Assembly: GCA_003598175.1 (NCBI GenBank)
Contig: QZKN01000067.1
Coordinates: 1 to 64,000, forward strand
Direction: 5' to 3'
Length of the DNA: 64,000 nucleotides
Source: Candidatus Omnitrophota bacterium
GTDB taxonomy: Bacteria > Hinthialibacterota > Hinthialibacteria > Hinthialibacterales > Hinthialibacteraceae
Shown: positions 22,678 through 31,261 of the stretch, in pieces
Layout: the number at the start of each line of letters is the position of its first letter
How positions within the stretch are numbered: position 1 is the stretch's first letter
Notes under the pieces: generated by a model
The model's input: the letters and a program-made list of their open reading frames with translations, nothing else
What the model was told of the DNA's origin: nothing
Database searches by the model: none
Made by a program: the position numbers and the translations under genes

Positions 22678-25212
22678 ATGAGTACAAATCTTTTAGATGG
22701 AAAAAATATATTTCACGGAGACAATGGAATGTCGTCGAATTCGCCACAGTTTCTCTCCCTCATAACTTGTCACTTGTCAATCGTCCCTCTTCTCCATGAT
22801 ATCCGCTTCAGCCTGCGCATGCTTTATAAAAATTACGGTATTACAATTTTTGCCATACTTGCTCTGGCCATCGGCATCGGCGCGAATACGGCGTTGTTCA
22901 GCTTGATTCATGGGATTCTTCTCAGCCCGCTTCCGTTTCCCGAACCGGACCGATTGATGTGGGTTACGAGCACGCGGAATGGGCAGGACAACAGCACCTC
23001 CGGACCGGATTATCTCGATCTGGCGGAACAAAATACTGTTTTTGATGAACTCTGCGCACTGCAGGCCATGTGCCGATTCAACGTAACGGGACAGGACACG
23101 CCCATTGCCGTGTTCGGATTTCGTGTCACGACGAATTTTTTTGACGTGATGACAGTCAACGATTCCACCGCCATGGTCTATGGAAGAAAATTTCGCCCGG
23201 AGGAATCCCAGTGGGGGAAGCGTCGGATTGTGATTTTAAGCTATCGTCTTTGGGTGAGTCAATTCGACTCATCTCCTGATATTGTCGGGAATAAAATTAC
23301 GATCGATGAAGAGCCATACGAAGTGATCGGCGTGGCGAAACCCACAATGGGTTTTCTCGAAGAAATGGCGCAGCTGTACATTCCCTTTGTCAAGGAAGAA
23401 TTGACTCGCTATCGCGACAATCATTTTTTGCAGATGATCGGTCGATTGAAATCGAATGTGCCGCAAGAGCAGGCGCAGGCGGAATTGAGTATTATCTCGC
23501 ATCGGCTGACGCAAGAATATCCCGACTCGAACAAAAATTATGGAACCAAGGTTTTTCCGCTGCATGAAGCGCTGATTCGCGACGTTCGTCCCGCCTTCTT
23601 TGTGTTGTACGGCGCAGTCGGATTTTTATTGCTGATGGCCTGTGTGAATGTGGCAAATTTGTTACTTGCCAAATCCGGCGCGCGCGCCCGGGAAATCGCC
23701 ATTCGCAACGCGCTGGGAGCAGGACGGTTTCGCATCGTCCGGCAGATTCTTACGGAAAGTATCGTATTGGCAATAGCAGGTGGAATCCTGGGATTATTTT
23801 TTTCGTTTTGGGGATTGGATTTGATTCAGCTTATCGCTCCGAAATGGGATTTAACCGGCAGTGGAATTCCAGGATTTGAAGAAATTGATTTGAATCCCAC
23901 TGTTTTGGTATTTACCCTCCTGCTTTCATTGGGCGCCGGTTTGCTGTTTGGAATGGTTCCGGCATGGCAAACATCCAATCCTACCATGAACGAAACGTTG
24001 AAGGAAAGTGGCCGTGGCGGAGGTATTTCCAGTTCCCGCCATCGCATCCTCAGCTGCCTGATCGTTGCGGAAATTGCACTGGCGTTGACTTTGTTGATGG
24101 GGGGAGGACTATTGATAAAGAGTTTCTACCATTTGCAGAAATCCAATCCCGGTTTTGATCCCAACTCCGTGCTGGCGGTGCAAATGGAATTACCCAAGAC
24201 GGTTGAAAATCAGGAGAATATCAATCGGTGCGGCTTTTATCAGAATGTGATCAAACAAATCACGTCGCTGCCGGGTGTCGAGACCGCAGGCGTTATCAAT
24301 GTCTATCCACTAAGCCCGTACAACATAAGTAACGGTTTCACGATCGAAGGTCGTCCTCCGTTGCCGAAAGGAGAATTCATCACCGCCGAATATCGCACGG
24401 TAAGCCGGGATTATTTCCGTACGTTGAAAATTCCTCTGTTGAGCGGGCGTTTTTTTGAGGAGCGGGATAATGGTTCCGGCGGCAATGTGATGATAGTCGA
24501 TGCGGAATTGGTACGTCGATATTTTTCCGCTGAAAACCCCATCGGGCAAAGAATACAGCAAGGAGGAAGAACCTTTGAAATTGTCGGTGTGGTGGGCAGT
24601 ACCAAAGACCGATCGTTGAAAACAGAGAGTTTTTCGCCGATGCTGTATGAACCGATCGATCAGCATTGTTGGCATATGATGACCGTTGTATTGCGAACGC
24701 AGAGTAATCCCGTCAGCCTGGCCAACGCGGTGCGCCAGGAAATCCGATCGATCAATCCCAATCAACCTATTTTTAGAATTCATACGATGAATCAGGCCTT
24801 CGCCGACTCGATCTCCGTTCCGCGATTTTGCGCCATTCTCCTTTGTTCGATGGCCGGCGTCGCCTTGTTGCTGGCGATGATCGGCATTTATGGTGTGATG
24901 TCTTTTTCCGTGAATGAACGATCTCACGAAATTGGAATCCGCATTGCATTAGGGGCGCAAATGACGAATATTCTTAGTCTTATATTGAAAAAAGGGATGA
25001 TACTCACGTTCGCGGGTGTGATGATTGGTCTATTGGGATCGTTTGCGCTCAGCCGCGTGATGGTTTCCATGCTTTATAACATCAGCGCAACCGATCCGTT
25101 TATTTTTGTCGGGGTATCGATAATTCTGACCGCGGTGGCTTTCATTGCATGTTATTTCCCCGCTTGCAAAGCCGCAAAAGTCGATCCCATCGTCACATTG
25201 CGGTGTGAATAA
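22678..25212 (+). CDS. ADOP-type ABC permease (MacB_PCD + FtsX), second copy
   Basis: 844 residues, paralogue of the preceding permease: DIRFSLRMLYKNYGITIFAILALAIGIGAN near the start, REIAIRNALGAGRFRIVRQILTES in the middle, SHEIGIRIALGAQMTNILSLIL near the end, and the closing CKAAKVDPIVTLRCE. The ~40 residues before the ADOP opening (KNIFHGDNGMSSNSPQFLS) are unusual for the family; an ATG at 22729 with GGAG ahead would shorten it, but ATG 22678 with GAGGA is also good. A 140-base gap with its own sigma-54-like element separates it from the first permease, so it may be separately initiated under the same regulator. Tandem ADOP paralogues next to one ATPase are common. Confidence 0.92.
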   Translation: MSTNLLDGKNIFHGDNGMSSNSPQFLSLITCHLSIVPLLHDIRFSLRMLYKNYGITIFAILALAIGIGANTALFSLIHGILLSPLPFPEPDRLMWVTSTRNGQDNSTSGPDYLDLAEQNTVFDELCALQAMCRFNVTGQDTPIAVFGFRVTTNFFDVMTVNDSTAMVYGRKFRPEESQWGKRRIVILSYRLWVSQFDSSPDIVGNKITIDEEPYEVIGVAKPTMGFLEEMAQLYIPFVKEELTRYRDNHFLQMIGRLKSNVPQEQAQAELSIISHRLTQEYPDSNKNYGTKVFPLHEALIRDVRPAFFVLYGAVGFLLLMACVNVANLLLAKSGARAREIAIRNALGAGRFRIVRQILTESIVLAIAGGILGLFFSFWGLDLIQLIAPKWDLTGSGIPGFEEIDLNPTVLVFTLLLSLGAGLLFGMVPAWQTSNPTMNETLKESGRGGGISSSRHRILSCLIVAEIALALTLLMGGGLLIKSFYHLQKSNPGFDPNSVLAVQMELPKTVENQENINRCGFYQNVIKQITSLPGVETAGVINVYPLSPYNISNGFTIEGRPPLPKGEFITAEYRTVSRDYFRTLKIPLLSGRFFEERDNGSGGNVMIVDAELVRRYFSAENPIGQRIQQGGRTFEIVGVVGSTKDRSLKTESFSPMLYEPIDQHCWHMMTVVLRTQSNPVSLANAVRQEIRSINPNQPIFRIHTMNQAFADSISVPRFCAILLCSMAGVALLLAMIGIYGVMSFSVNERSHEIGIRIALGAQMTNILSLILKKGMILTFAGVMIGLLGSFALSRVMVSMLYNISATDPFIFVGVSIILTAVAFIACYFPACKAAKVDPIVTLRCE

Positions 25213-25314
25213 AAGGCGGCGACGAGAAGGCGCATTGCATCTGACATTCTATCGAATGGAAAACAGGGGCGGAATGTATCCACATTCGGTTCAACCTTGT
25301 CAGTTCCCGGAGAA

Positions 25315-25752
25315 TCAGTGTAAGGTCTTTGTCGGCAAAAAAGGCTTATGGGCCAGCTGATTGCCCTCAATGAGCGTGCTTGAATACCGAACAAGTCGCA
25401 TCTCATTGCCGGATGCCCCTCCAAGATAAATGGCAACCATGCCCATTTCTATATCTTCAAAATAGATAATACTTGCCATTCTGCCATGAATGAAACAAGA
25501 TCCATGATAAAAACTGGATTTGGGAAGCTTCAGCAGCATCAGATGGGCAACCGCGTCTTCTTCATTGAATATCTGTTTTCCGATGGCTTTCAGGATACTC
25601 TTCAAGAAAGGATTCTTGACCTTTTTGCTCGATTCGATGAAAGACGGATCTTCGCCGAGTTGTTCAAAGAAGTATTTGAATGTGATATTGAAATTATCTT
25701 CGCTTATCAACATCTTTTGCAGTGTTTTTAGTTTATCTTTATAAGGTTGCAT
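25315..25752 (-). CDS. Hypothetical cytoplasmic protein
   Basis: 145 residues with an excellent GGAGGAAA ahead of the ATG, which supports a real gene. No signal peptide or membrane segment. The N-terminal half is helical and charged (YKDKLKTLQKMLISEDNFN; FFEQLGEDPSFIESSKKVK). The C-terminal half looks like a small beta-domain (SSFYHGSCFIHGRMASIIYFEDIEMGMVAIYLG). I do not recognise the family; the pattern loosely resembles small proteins of unknown function in planctomycete-like genomes. It is convergent with the permease gene and divergent from the AAA ATPase at 26066. Confidence 0.6.
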   Translation of the reverse strand: MQPYKDKLKTLQKMLISEDNFNITFKYFFEQLGEDPSFIESSKKVKNPFLKSILKAIGKQIFNEEDAVAHLMLLKLPKSSFYHGSCFIHGRMASIIYFEDIEMGMVAIYLGGASGNEMRLVRYSSTLIEGNQLAHKPFLPTKTLH

Positions 25753-26011
25753 TGCTGTTTCCTCCTGCGGATAATCAGGGTACCAAAGACAAGTAAAACC
25801 GCCTTTGATCGACTTCCATCGAATTTACGATACCTGATTCTATCTGAAGGAAGAATGATGACTCAAGGGCTGTCCACTTCGCAACCTTGTCCTTGACAGC
25901 GAACCATTTTCCCAAAAGAGGGAAGATGCCTTTAAAATTATCTCCAGCGGCAAGGCTTCCACCTTCTTGATTGTGGAAAAACAGAGAAAGAATGTATGCC
26001 GGATAGATTTT

Positions 26012-26029
26012 ATGGTATTATGATACCAT
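26012..26029. promoter_or_regulatory. Perfect inverted repeat upstream of AAA/nuclease gene
   Basis: The arms ATGGTAT and ATACCAT flank TATG. It lies 37-54 bases upstream of the start at 26066, a position suited to an operator. It is the second AAA-ATPase gene of the window with such a repeat. The rest of the 25753-26065 gap shows nothing further that I can support. Confidence 0.5.
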
Positions 26030-26065
26030 GCAAGGCTGATGCATTCCGAGATACAGGAGCCCTTC

Positions 26066-27694
26066 ATGGAACGCTTTTTCAATACCGCCGGTCCGGTGAA
26101 TCCCACGGATCACTACTGTTTACCTCCGTTGGAGCGATTGGATTTACCGAATGTGCTCAATTTGATCGAACAAAAAAAATATTTTGTTCTGCACGCGCCG
26201 CGCCAAACCGGTAAAACTTCGTGTCTCCTGGCGTTAGCGGATTATTTGAATCGGGAGGGGAAATATCGGTGCCTCTATTGTAATGTGGAAGTGGCGCAGG
26301 CGGCAAGAGAAGATGTGGAAGCCGGTATCAAAGCCATATGCATGGAGTTGTCTTCGAAAGCGAGATATTACCTCAACGATACTGACGTAGGCGATCTTTG
26401 GAATGATGTGATAAAGGGGCCATTTCACGTTTCCTTGAATATTCTTCTGAGTCGCTGGTCTGAGAAGAATGTGAAACCGATTATCCTTTTTATCGACGAG
26501 ATCGATTCCCTGATCGGCGACACGCTCATCTCCGTGCTGCGGCAGCTACGCGCCGGATACACCCAACGCCCGACCGGTTTTCCGCAAAGCGTCATTCTGT
26601 GTGGCGTTCGTGATGTGCGGGATTATCGCATCCACTCGGACAAAGACAAATCCATCATCACCGGCGGCAGCGCATTTAACATCAAAGCGGAGTCCCTGCG
26701 ATTGGGGAATTTGTCGGAGGAGGACACGCAACATCTCCTTTTGCAACATACGGAAGCGACAAGGCAGGAATTCCTGCCGGAATCGATTCACATGATTTGG
26801 GATTTGACACAGGGGCAGCCCTGGCTGGTCAATGCGTTGGCGTATGAAGCTTGTTTTCGTATGCCGGAAGGACGGGACCGCCGCCGTTCCATCACACCGG
26901 AAATGGTTATGCAAGCCAAGGAAAACCTGATACTGCGGCGCGAGACCCATTTGGATCAATTGGCTGACAAATTGCGAGAAGAACGAGTGCGCAAAGTAAT
27001 CCAAGCGGTTTTGTTGAGTCAAAGCGCTCCGGAAAATCTGGTCGAAGACGATTTGCAGTATGTGGAAGATCTGGGACTGATCAAACGCAAACCCTCGGTG
27101 GAAATAACGAATCCCATTTACCGGGAAATCATCCCGCGTTCTTTGACCAGCACCACCCAAGACACCATATCTCACGACGCCTCCTGGTACGTTTCTCCGG
27201 ATGGAACCTTGAATTTCTCCAAACTGCTGGAAGCCTTTCAACAATTTTTCCGCGAAAACTCGGAAATCTGGTTGGAACGGTTTGATTACAAGGAAGCCGG
27301 TCCGCAGTTGTTATTGCAGGCGTTCCTGCAGCGGATCATCAATAGTGGTGGTCGAATCGAACGGGAATACGGGCTGGGTCGAAAACGGACGGATTTGTTG
27401 GTGCTATGGCCATTAGACGTAACGCCGCCGTCCCGACGGCATGGTCCGCGAGACGCGGTTGTTCCCGCCAGGAAATGGCAAAAAGAGGTGATCGAAATAA
27501 AGGTCGTGTGGCGGGCTATGGAACACACCATCACAGAAGGCCTGACGCAAATTCGCGATTACATGGACCGATGCGGAACCCGCAACGGCCATCTGGTGAT
27601 ATTCGACCGGAATCCGGCCAAACCGTGGGAGGAGAAAATCTTTCGGCGGGAAGAGACGATTGATGATTATACAGTTACGATCTGGGGAATGTAA
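26066..27694 (+). CDS. AAA ATPase with C-terminal PD-(D/E)XK nuclease-fold domain
   Basis: 542 residues. The start at 26066 has GGAG six bases upstream, and MERFFNTAGPVNPTDHYCLPP is the usual opening of this family. Walker A APRQTGKTS at ~44-52, Walker B PIILFIDEIDSL at ~130-141 and a sensor-like ILCGVRDVRDY at ~173 mark an AAA-like domain. The C-terminal ~130 residues carry GRKRTDLLVLWP and EVIEIKVV, the D...ExK pair of a restriction-endonuclease-like fold. Between those two motifs sits an in-frame insertion made of palindromic repeat DNA (27423-27458). The function of this widespread family is unknown; defence or selfish roles are speculative. It stands alone. Confidence 0.88.
   Translation: MERFFNTAGPVNPTDHYCLPPLERLDLPNVLNLIEQKKYFVLHAPRQTGKTSCLLALADYLNREGKYRCLYCNVEVAQAAREDVEAGIKAICMELSSKARYYLNDTDVGDLWNDVIKGPFHVSLNILLSRWSEKNVKPIILFIDEIDSLIGDTLISVLRQLRAGYTQRPTGFPQSVILCGVRDVRDYRIHSDKDKSIITGGSAFNIKAESLRLGNLSEEDTQHLLLQHTEATRQEFLPESIHMIWDLTQGQPWLVNALAYEACFRMPEGRDRRRSITPEMVMQAKENLILRRETHLDQLADKLREERVRKVIQAVLLSQSAPENLVEDDLQYVEDLGLIKRKPSVEITNPIYREIIPRSLTSTTQDTISHDASWYVSPDGTLNFSKLLEAFQQFFRENSEIWLERFDYKEAGPQLLLQAFLQRIINSGGRIEREYGLGRKRTDLLVLWPLDVTPPSRRHGPRDAVVPARKWQKEVIEIKVVWRAMEHTITEGLTQIRDYMDRCGTRNGHLVIFDRNPAKPWEEKIFRREETIDDYTVTIWGM
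27423..27458. repeat. Palindromic repeat inserted within the AAA/nuclease coding sequence
   Basis: CGCCGCCGTCCCGACGGCAT at 27423-27442 matches 53016-53035 at 19 of 20 bases. It is followed by a second hairpin CCGCG-AGA-CGCGG at 27446-27458. The reading frame passes through as VTPPSRRHGPRDAVVP, so the insertion is tolerated as a loop. Confidence 0.6.
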
Positions 27695-28041
27695 ATTAGT
27701 TATACAATAAAAAAAGTGAACGATCCTCTTGAAAGTTACACCGCTTTCAGTTTAAAATACTTAAAGGATTTGTTACGCTCATTCGCTTTCATAAATATCT
27801 ATACATGCGAATGAAATTATTTTTCGGAGTAATGGAAGATTTTTTATTAACTACCTCTGGAATCAGGATTTAAAGGTGACAGGATCAGAAAATACATGAA
27901 TAAGATAGCTAGCGCTAGTTGATTTTATTGGACTTATGTGCTGTGGACCCCGTGAAGTTATATTACATGTAATTAAAAAAGGGGGTAGTAGCGCAAATGC
28001 ACGAAAATCCCCAATAATGACAGGCATTTCAGAGGGGGGGA
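27695..28041. other. AT-rich gap, possible CRISPR leader
   Basis: No plausible gene. The sequence is AT-rich with scattered A/T runs and a 10-base palindrome CTAGCGCTAG near 27909. It directly abuts the first CRISPR repeat, the position expected for a leader. Confidence 0.4.
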
Positions 28042-28201
28042 GTGGGAACAACTTCCTGGTGAGGACAGGATTGAAACTACGATTTCTTCCGCAGAAACCT
28101 CATGTCCTCCATTCTGGGTGGGAACAACTTCCTGGTGAGGACAAGATTGAAACCTCTACAGAGAGCGGCAAGCATACCGGCCAGCTCACTGGTGGGAACA
28201 A
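28042..28201 (+). CRISPR. CRISPR array remnant: two 36-base repeats and a 10-base third
   Basis: Repeat 1 (28042-28077) and repeat 2 (28118-28153) begin GTGGGAACAACTTCCTGGTG and end GATTGAAAC, differing at a single base (GG vs AG before ATTGAAAC). The ATTGAAAC end is typical of type I/III repeats. Spacer 1 is 40 bases (28078-28117). A 38-base interval follows and then GTGGGAACAA (28192-28201), which breaks off into DUF1080 coding sequence. No cas gene lies in the window. The array appears truncated by a rearrangement. Confidence 0.75.
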
Positions 28202-28225
28202 GTCAAAGCGCCGAAGGGGAGTGAG

Positions 28226-28813
28226 TGGAAGTCCCTGTTCAACGGCCAGAATTTGGATGGCTGGCATTTGAAAGTCAAACCGAATCACGAGAATCGGATG
28301 AGTTGGGCCGCGTTGAACGGCGTGCTCGTGAACGTTCCGCCCAGCAAAGAGAGAAAACACGGCATTGACCTGGTCAGCGACGTGGAATTGGGCAGTCACG
28401 AGTTGTATATCGAATTCATGGTACCGCAGGGCAGCAACAGCGGCGTCTATCTGATCGGACAATACGAAATTCAGGTCTTCGACAGTTACGGTCGAGAGAA
28501 TCCCCAATCGGGAGACTGCGGAGGCATCTACGGGAAAGTCGCGCCGAACGTGAATGCATCCAAGCCGGCCGGTCATTGGCAATGTTTTCACGCTATCTTC
28601 CACCAAGCGAAGGTGGAAAACGGGAAGGTCGTGAACCAACCACGCATCACCGTTTTTCATAATGGCGTCAAGGTGATCGACCATGCGGAAATCGAGGGCG
28701 TGACCGGCGCGGCATTGAGCAACGACGTGATCGAAAAAGGCCCGACTTATTTGCAAGGAAATCACGGAACAGTGATGTATCGTCATATTTATTATAAGCC
28801 AATCGCAGATTGA
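28226..28813 (+). CDS. DUF1080 (3-keto-disaccharide hydrolase/lyase-like) protein, 5'-truncated
   Basis: The domain is readable from WKSLFNGQNLDGW at 28226 to the stop at 28813 (~195 residues), with the concanavalin-like core (SHELYIEFMVPQGSNSGVYL, YEIQVFDSYG, GGIYGKVAPN) and a closing GPTYLQGNHGTVMYRHIYYKP. Known DUF1080 proteins are exported and act on 3-keto-glycosides made by Gfo/Idh/MocA enzymes. Here there is no signal peptide and no ATG: the frame is open back to a TGA at 28148-28150 inside CRISPR repeat 2, and the only usual start codon is TTG 28253, inside the first domain strand. The 5' end has apparently been replaced by the array remnant. It stops 14 bases before the next gene's start. 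Confidence 0.75.
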   Translation, partial: WKSLFNGQNLDGWHLKVKPNHENRMSWAALNGVLVNVPPSKERKHGIDLVSDVELGSHELYIEFMVPQGSNSGVYLIGQYEIQVFDSYGRENPQSGDCGGIYGKVAPNVNASKPAGHWQCFHAIFHQAKVENGKVVNQPRITVFHNGVKVIDHAEIEGVTGAALSNDVIEKGPTYLQGNHGTVMYRHIYYKPIAD

Positions 28814-28827
28814 TGGAGAGTAAAATT

Positions 28828-30111
28828 ATGTCAAAATTAAGAAATACCACACGGCGGACCTTTTTGACGCAAACCACAGGCGCACTGGCCGGAAGCATGG
28901 TTGCTTTTTCCATCGTTCCCAGTGCGGTGATCGGCGCGAACGGGCAAACGGCGCCCAGCGACAAAATCATTACGGGATCCATCGGCATCGGCGGACGCGG
29001 CGCCGCTTTTGTGCGGCCGGGCATGACCGCCGCGATTTGTGACGTGGATGAAAACCATCTGCGAGCCGCTTCGGAACGTTTGCAGGGACAAGCGGATTCC
29101 TATAAAGATTATCGCGAGTTGCTGGATCGAAAGGATATCGATGCGGTCTTCATCGCATCGCCCGATCATTGGCACGGACTCATGACCGTTCACGCCTGCG
29201 AAGCGGGAAAAGACGTCTACGTGGAAAAACCGGCCAGCAAAACGATTGAAGAAGGCAAAGCCATGATCGAGGCCGCCCGGCGGTATGGGCGCATCGTGCA
29301 GGTGGGATCGCAGGGGCGCTCGACCGACGCGGCGTACAAGGCCTGCCAATATATCCGCAACGGCAATCTCGGGACGGTATCGAAAGTGACCTGTTGGCAT
29401 TACGAAAATCCGAAAGGCGACTGGACTCCCGATTCGAGTCCGCCGCCGGAATTGGACTGGGACAAATGGCTGGGACCGGCGCGTTGGATGCCTTACAATC
29501 CGAACAAAGTGCATTTCAATTTCCGTTGGCTGCTCGATTTCGGTGGGGGACAGATACGCGACCGCGGCGCGCATGTGATGAGCGTGGCGATGTGGTGCAT
29601 GAACGCCGATCACACCGGGCCGGTCAGCGTGGAAGCGACGGGCGAACCGCCGCACGAAGGAATCTGGGATTGCCCCTGCACGATGGAAGTCAAATACGAG
29701 TTTAAAAATCCGGATTGGACCATGACGTGGAGCCAGCCGGGCGAAAAATTATTGGATGCCGCTTTCGGCGCGAAATATTGGGGCGACAAAGACACGCTCA
29801 TCGTCACCGGCGGCGACGGCGGCTGTGGAACCGAGGAAAAAGCGATGAAGTATGCGGTTCCCGCGGGCGGGATCGAAGTGTTCAAAAGCCCCGGACACAT
29901 CGAAAATTGGATGGACTGCATCAAGACGCGGGAGAAACCGCTGATGGACATCGAAGCGGGAGTACAGGTGGCCAATCTGTGTATTTTGGGAAATATTTCG
30001 TACCGGCTGGGCAGAAAATTGGAATGGGATCCGGCGAATCAATACGTTAAACGCGACGAAGAAGCGAATCGTTGGCTTGCGTTCATCGGACGTGGTCCGT
30101 GGCATCTCTAA
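28828..30111 (+). CDS. Tat-exported Gfo/Idh/MocA-family oxidoreductase
   Basis: 427 residues. The twin-arginine signal RRTFLTQTTGALAGSMVAF at ~9-27 predicts export of a folded, cofactor-loaded enzyme. The NAD(P)-binding region is TGSIGIGGRGAAF, and the conserved family motif reads DVYVEKPASKT (EKP). DWDKWLGPARWMPYNP and GGGQIRDRGAHVMSVAMW follow, as in the secreted planctomycete-type subfamily. GGAG lies eight bases before ATG 28828; upstream in-frame starts are less good. Close spacing to the DUF1080 gene suggests the 3-keto-glycoside route: C3 oxidation of a glycoside here and cleavage by DUF1080. The exact substrate is unknown. Confidence 0.9.
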   Translation: MSKLRNTTRRTFLTQTTGALAGSMVAFSIVPSAVIGANGQTAPSDKIITGSIGIGGRGAAFVRPGMTAAICDVDENHLRAASERLQGQADSYKDYRELLDRKDIDAVFIASPDHWHGLMTVHACEAGKDVYVEKPASKTIEEGKAMIEAARRYGRIVQVGSQGRSTDAAYKACQYIRNGNLGTVSKVTCWHYENPKGDWTPDSSPPPELDWDKWLGPARWMPYNPNKVHFNFRWLLDFGGGQIRDRGAHVMSVAMWCMNADHTGPVSVEATGEPPHEGIWDCPCTMEVKYEFKNPDWTMTWSQPGEKLLDAAFGAKYWGDKDTLIVTGGDGGCGTEEKAMKYAVPAGGIEVFKSPGHIENWMDCIKTREKPLMDIEAGVQVANLCILGNISYRLGRKLEWDPANQYVKRDEEANRWLAFIGRGPWHL

Positions 30112-30210
30112 TTTAATTCCATTCCGGTCCGATCGAACAAAAGAATGATGGATGATACAAATTGGAGAGCCATTCCACACACGGCAAGTCAGAAAACGGG
30201 AGACATGAAT

Positions 30211-31110
30211 ATGAATGCGAAAACCTACAATTCTGTGGATGAATTTATAAACGATATACAGAACGACAACGCCGATACCCGCTATGCGGCATGGTCGCAG
30301 GCAAAACAGATGAATGAAGAAGCGATTCCGAAACTGGTCGAATTGATGGGATCGGACCATCCGGGAATCGCCCAGGCGGCAACCAATGCGTTGCAAGCGC
30401 TCACCCATTCTTCCGCCGAATGGGGGCGAGAAGAACTGCGGCTGAAAGTGGTCGGCGAATGGATGAAACGAATCGGCGAATCCAATCCGTCAAACGTAAG
30501 AGTTCTGGCGTTTCGCCTGTTGGCGAAAGTGGGAGACGAACGAGTCGTTTCGGAGATTTCAACCTATCTCTATTCTCCGTATATACGGGAAGAAGCGTTG
30601 TTTTGTTTGCAAAATATCTCCATCTCAACGGCGGCGACGGCGCTGATCGCGGCGCTGCGCAATTCACCCGACGATTTCAAGCCTCGTCTCATCGCCGCGT
30701 TGGGCTACCGGCGCGACGATGAAGCCGTCGATACGCTTTACGATTATCTTTCATCTTCCGATACGGAATTGGCGATGGCGGCGATGCATGCCATTGCGCG
30801 AATCGGAAAATTGTGCAAAAAAACCATCCCCTGGCCCAATTATGCGCGTTTGTCATCCCACGATCAGAACCGGTTTTTGAATTGTCTGATCGAGTATGCG
30901 GAGAATTTGTTGCAAAAGGGACATCCCGAAGAGGCGGCGCGCTCTTATTTGCAGGTATTGGACAAGACGAATGAAGAACATTTCTGTTGTGCGGCGATTC
31001 TCGGGCTGTCGAAGATCAACAATCCGATTGCGGTTCAAGCCATGAAAACGATGGCATCTCATCCGTCGTATAAAGTAAGGGATGTGATTAAAAAAGTTTT
31101 AAACGAATAA
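30211..31110 (+). CDS. HEAT-repeat protein
   Basis: 299 residues, soluble, no signal peptide. Tandem helical pairs of ~30-35 residues are visible: DTRYAAWSQAKQMNEEAIPKL, HPGIAQAATNALQAL, NVRVLAFRLLAKVGDERVVSEI, YIREEALFCLQNISISTAATAL, FKPRLIAALGYRRDDEAVDTL and TELAMAAMHAIARIGK. They match PBS-lyase/HEAT-like repeats, which serve as protein scaffolds. ATG 30211 has GGGAG eight bases upstream; ATG 30205 is too close to it. It sits between two Tat-exported Gfo/Idh/MocA genes on the same strand, so co-transcription is likely, but a link in function is not evident. Confidence 0.8.
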   Translation: MNAKTYNSVDEFINDIQNDNADTRYAAWSQAKQMNEEAIPKLVELMGSDHPGIAQAATNALQALTHSSAEWGREELRLKVVGEWMKRIGESNPSNVRVLAFRLLAKVGDERVVSEISTYLYSPYIREEALFCLQNISISTAATALIAALRNSPDDFKPRLIAALGYRRDDEAVDTLYDYLSSSDTELAMAAMHAIARIGKLCKKTIPWPNYARLSSHDQNRFLNCLIEYAENLLQKGHPEEAARSYLQVLDKTNEEHFCCAAILGLSKINNPIAVQAMKTMASHPSYKVRDVIKKVLNE

Positions 31111-31163
31111 AGGAATGAATTTCGGAACGAGCCTCACTCGCACAGCGCAGGTACAAGTTTCAT

Positions 31164-31221
31164 GGGTAGAGCAAGCGTCCTCGCTTGCTCAATCCACGCA
31201 GGCGAGACGCCTGCTCTACCC
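31164..31221. repeat. Dispersed palindromic repeat, GGGTAGAGC family, copy 3
   Basis: The outer arms GGGTAGAGCAAGCGTC and GACGCCTGCTCTACCC enclose inner hairpin-like GCTTGC and GCAGGC segments. It has the same outer arms as copy 1, with a shorter centre. It lies 40 bases upstream of the next gene's start. Confidence 0.8.
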
Positions 31222-31261
31222 ACGAGTGTTTTTTTCAACCAATCCAAACAGGGAGAAGCAA

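Noticed and set aside
28192-28201. Third CRISPR repeat
   Set aside because: Only 10 bases (GTGGGAACAA) match. It may be a truncated repeat or coincidence, since the same bases also encode W-E-Q in the DUF1080-side frame, so it is reported only as partial.
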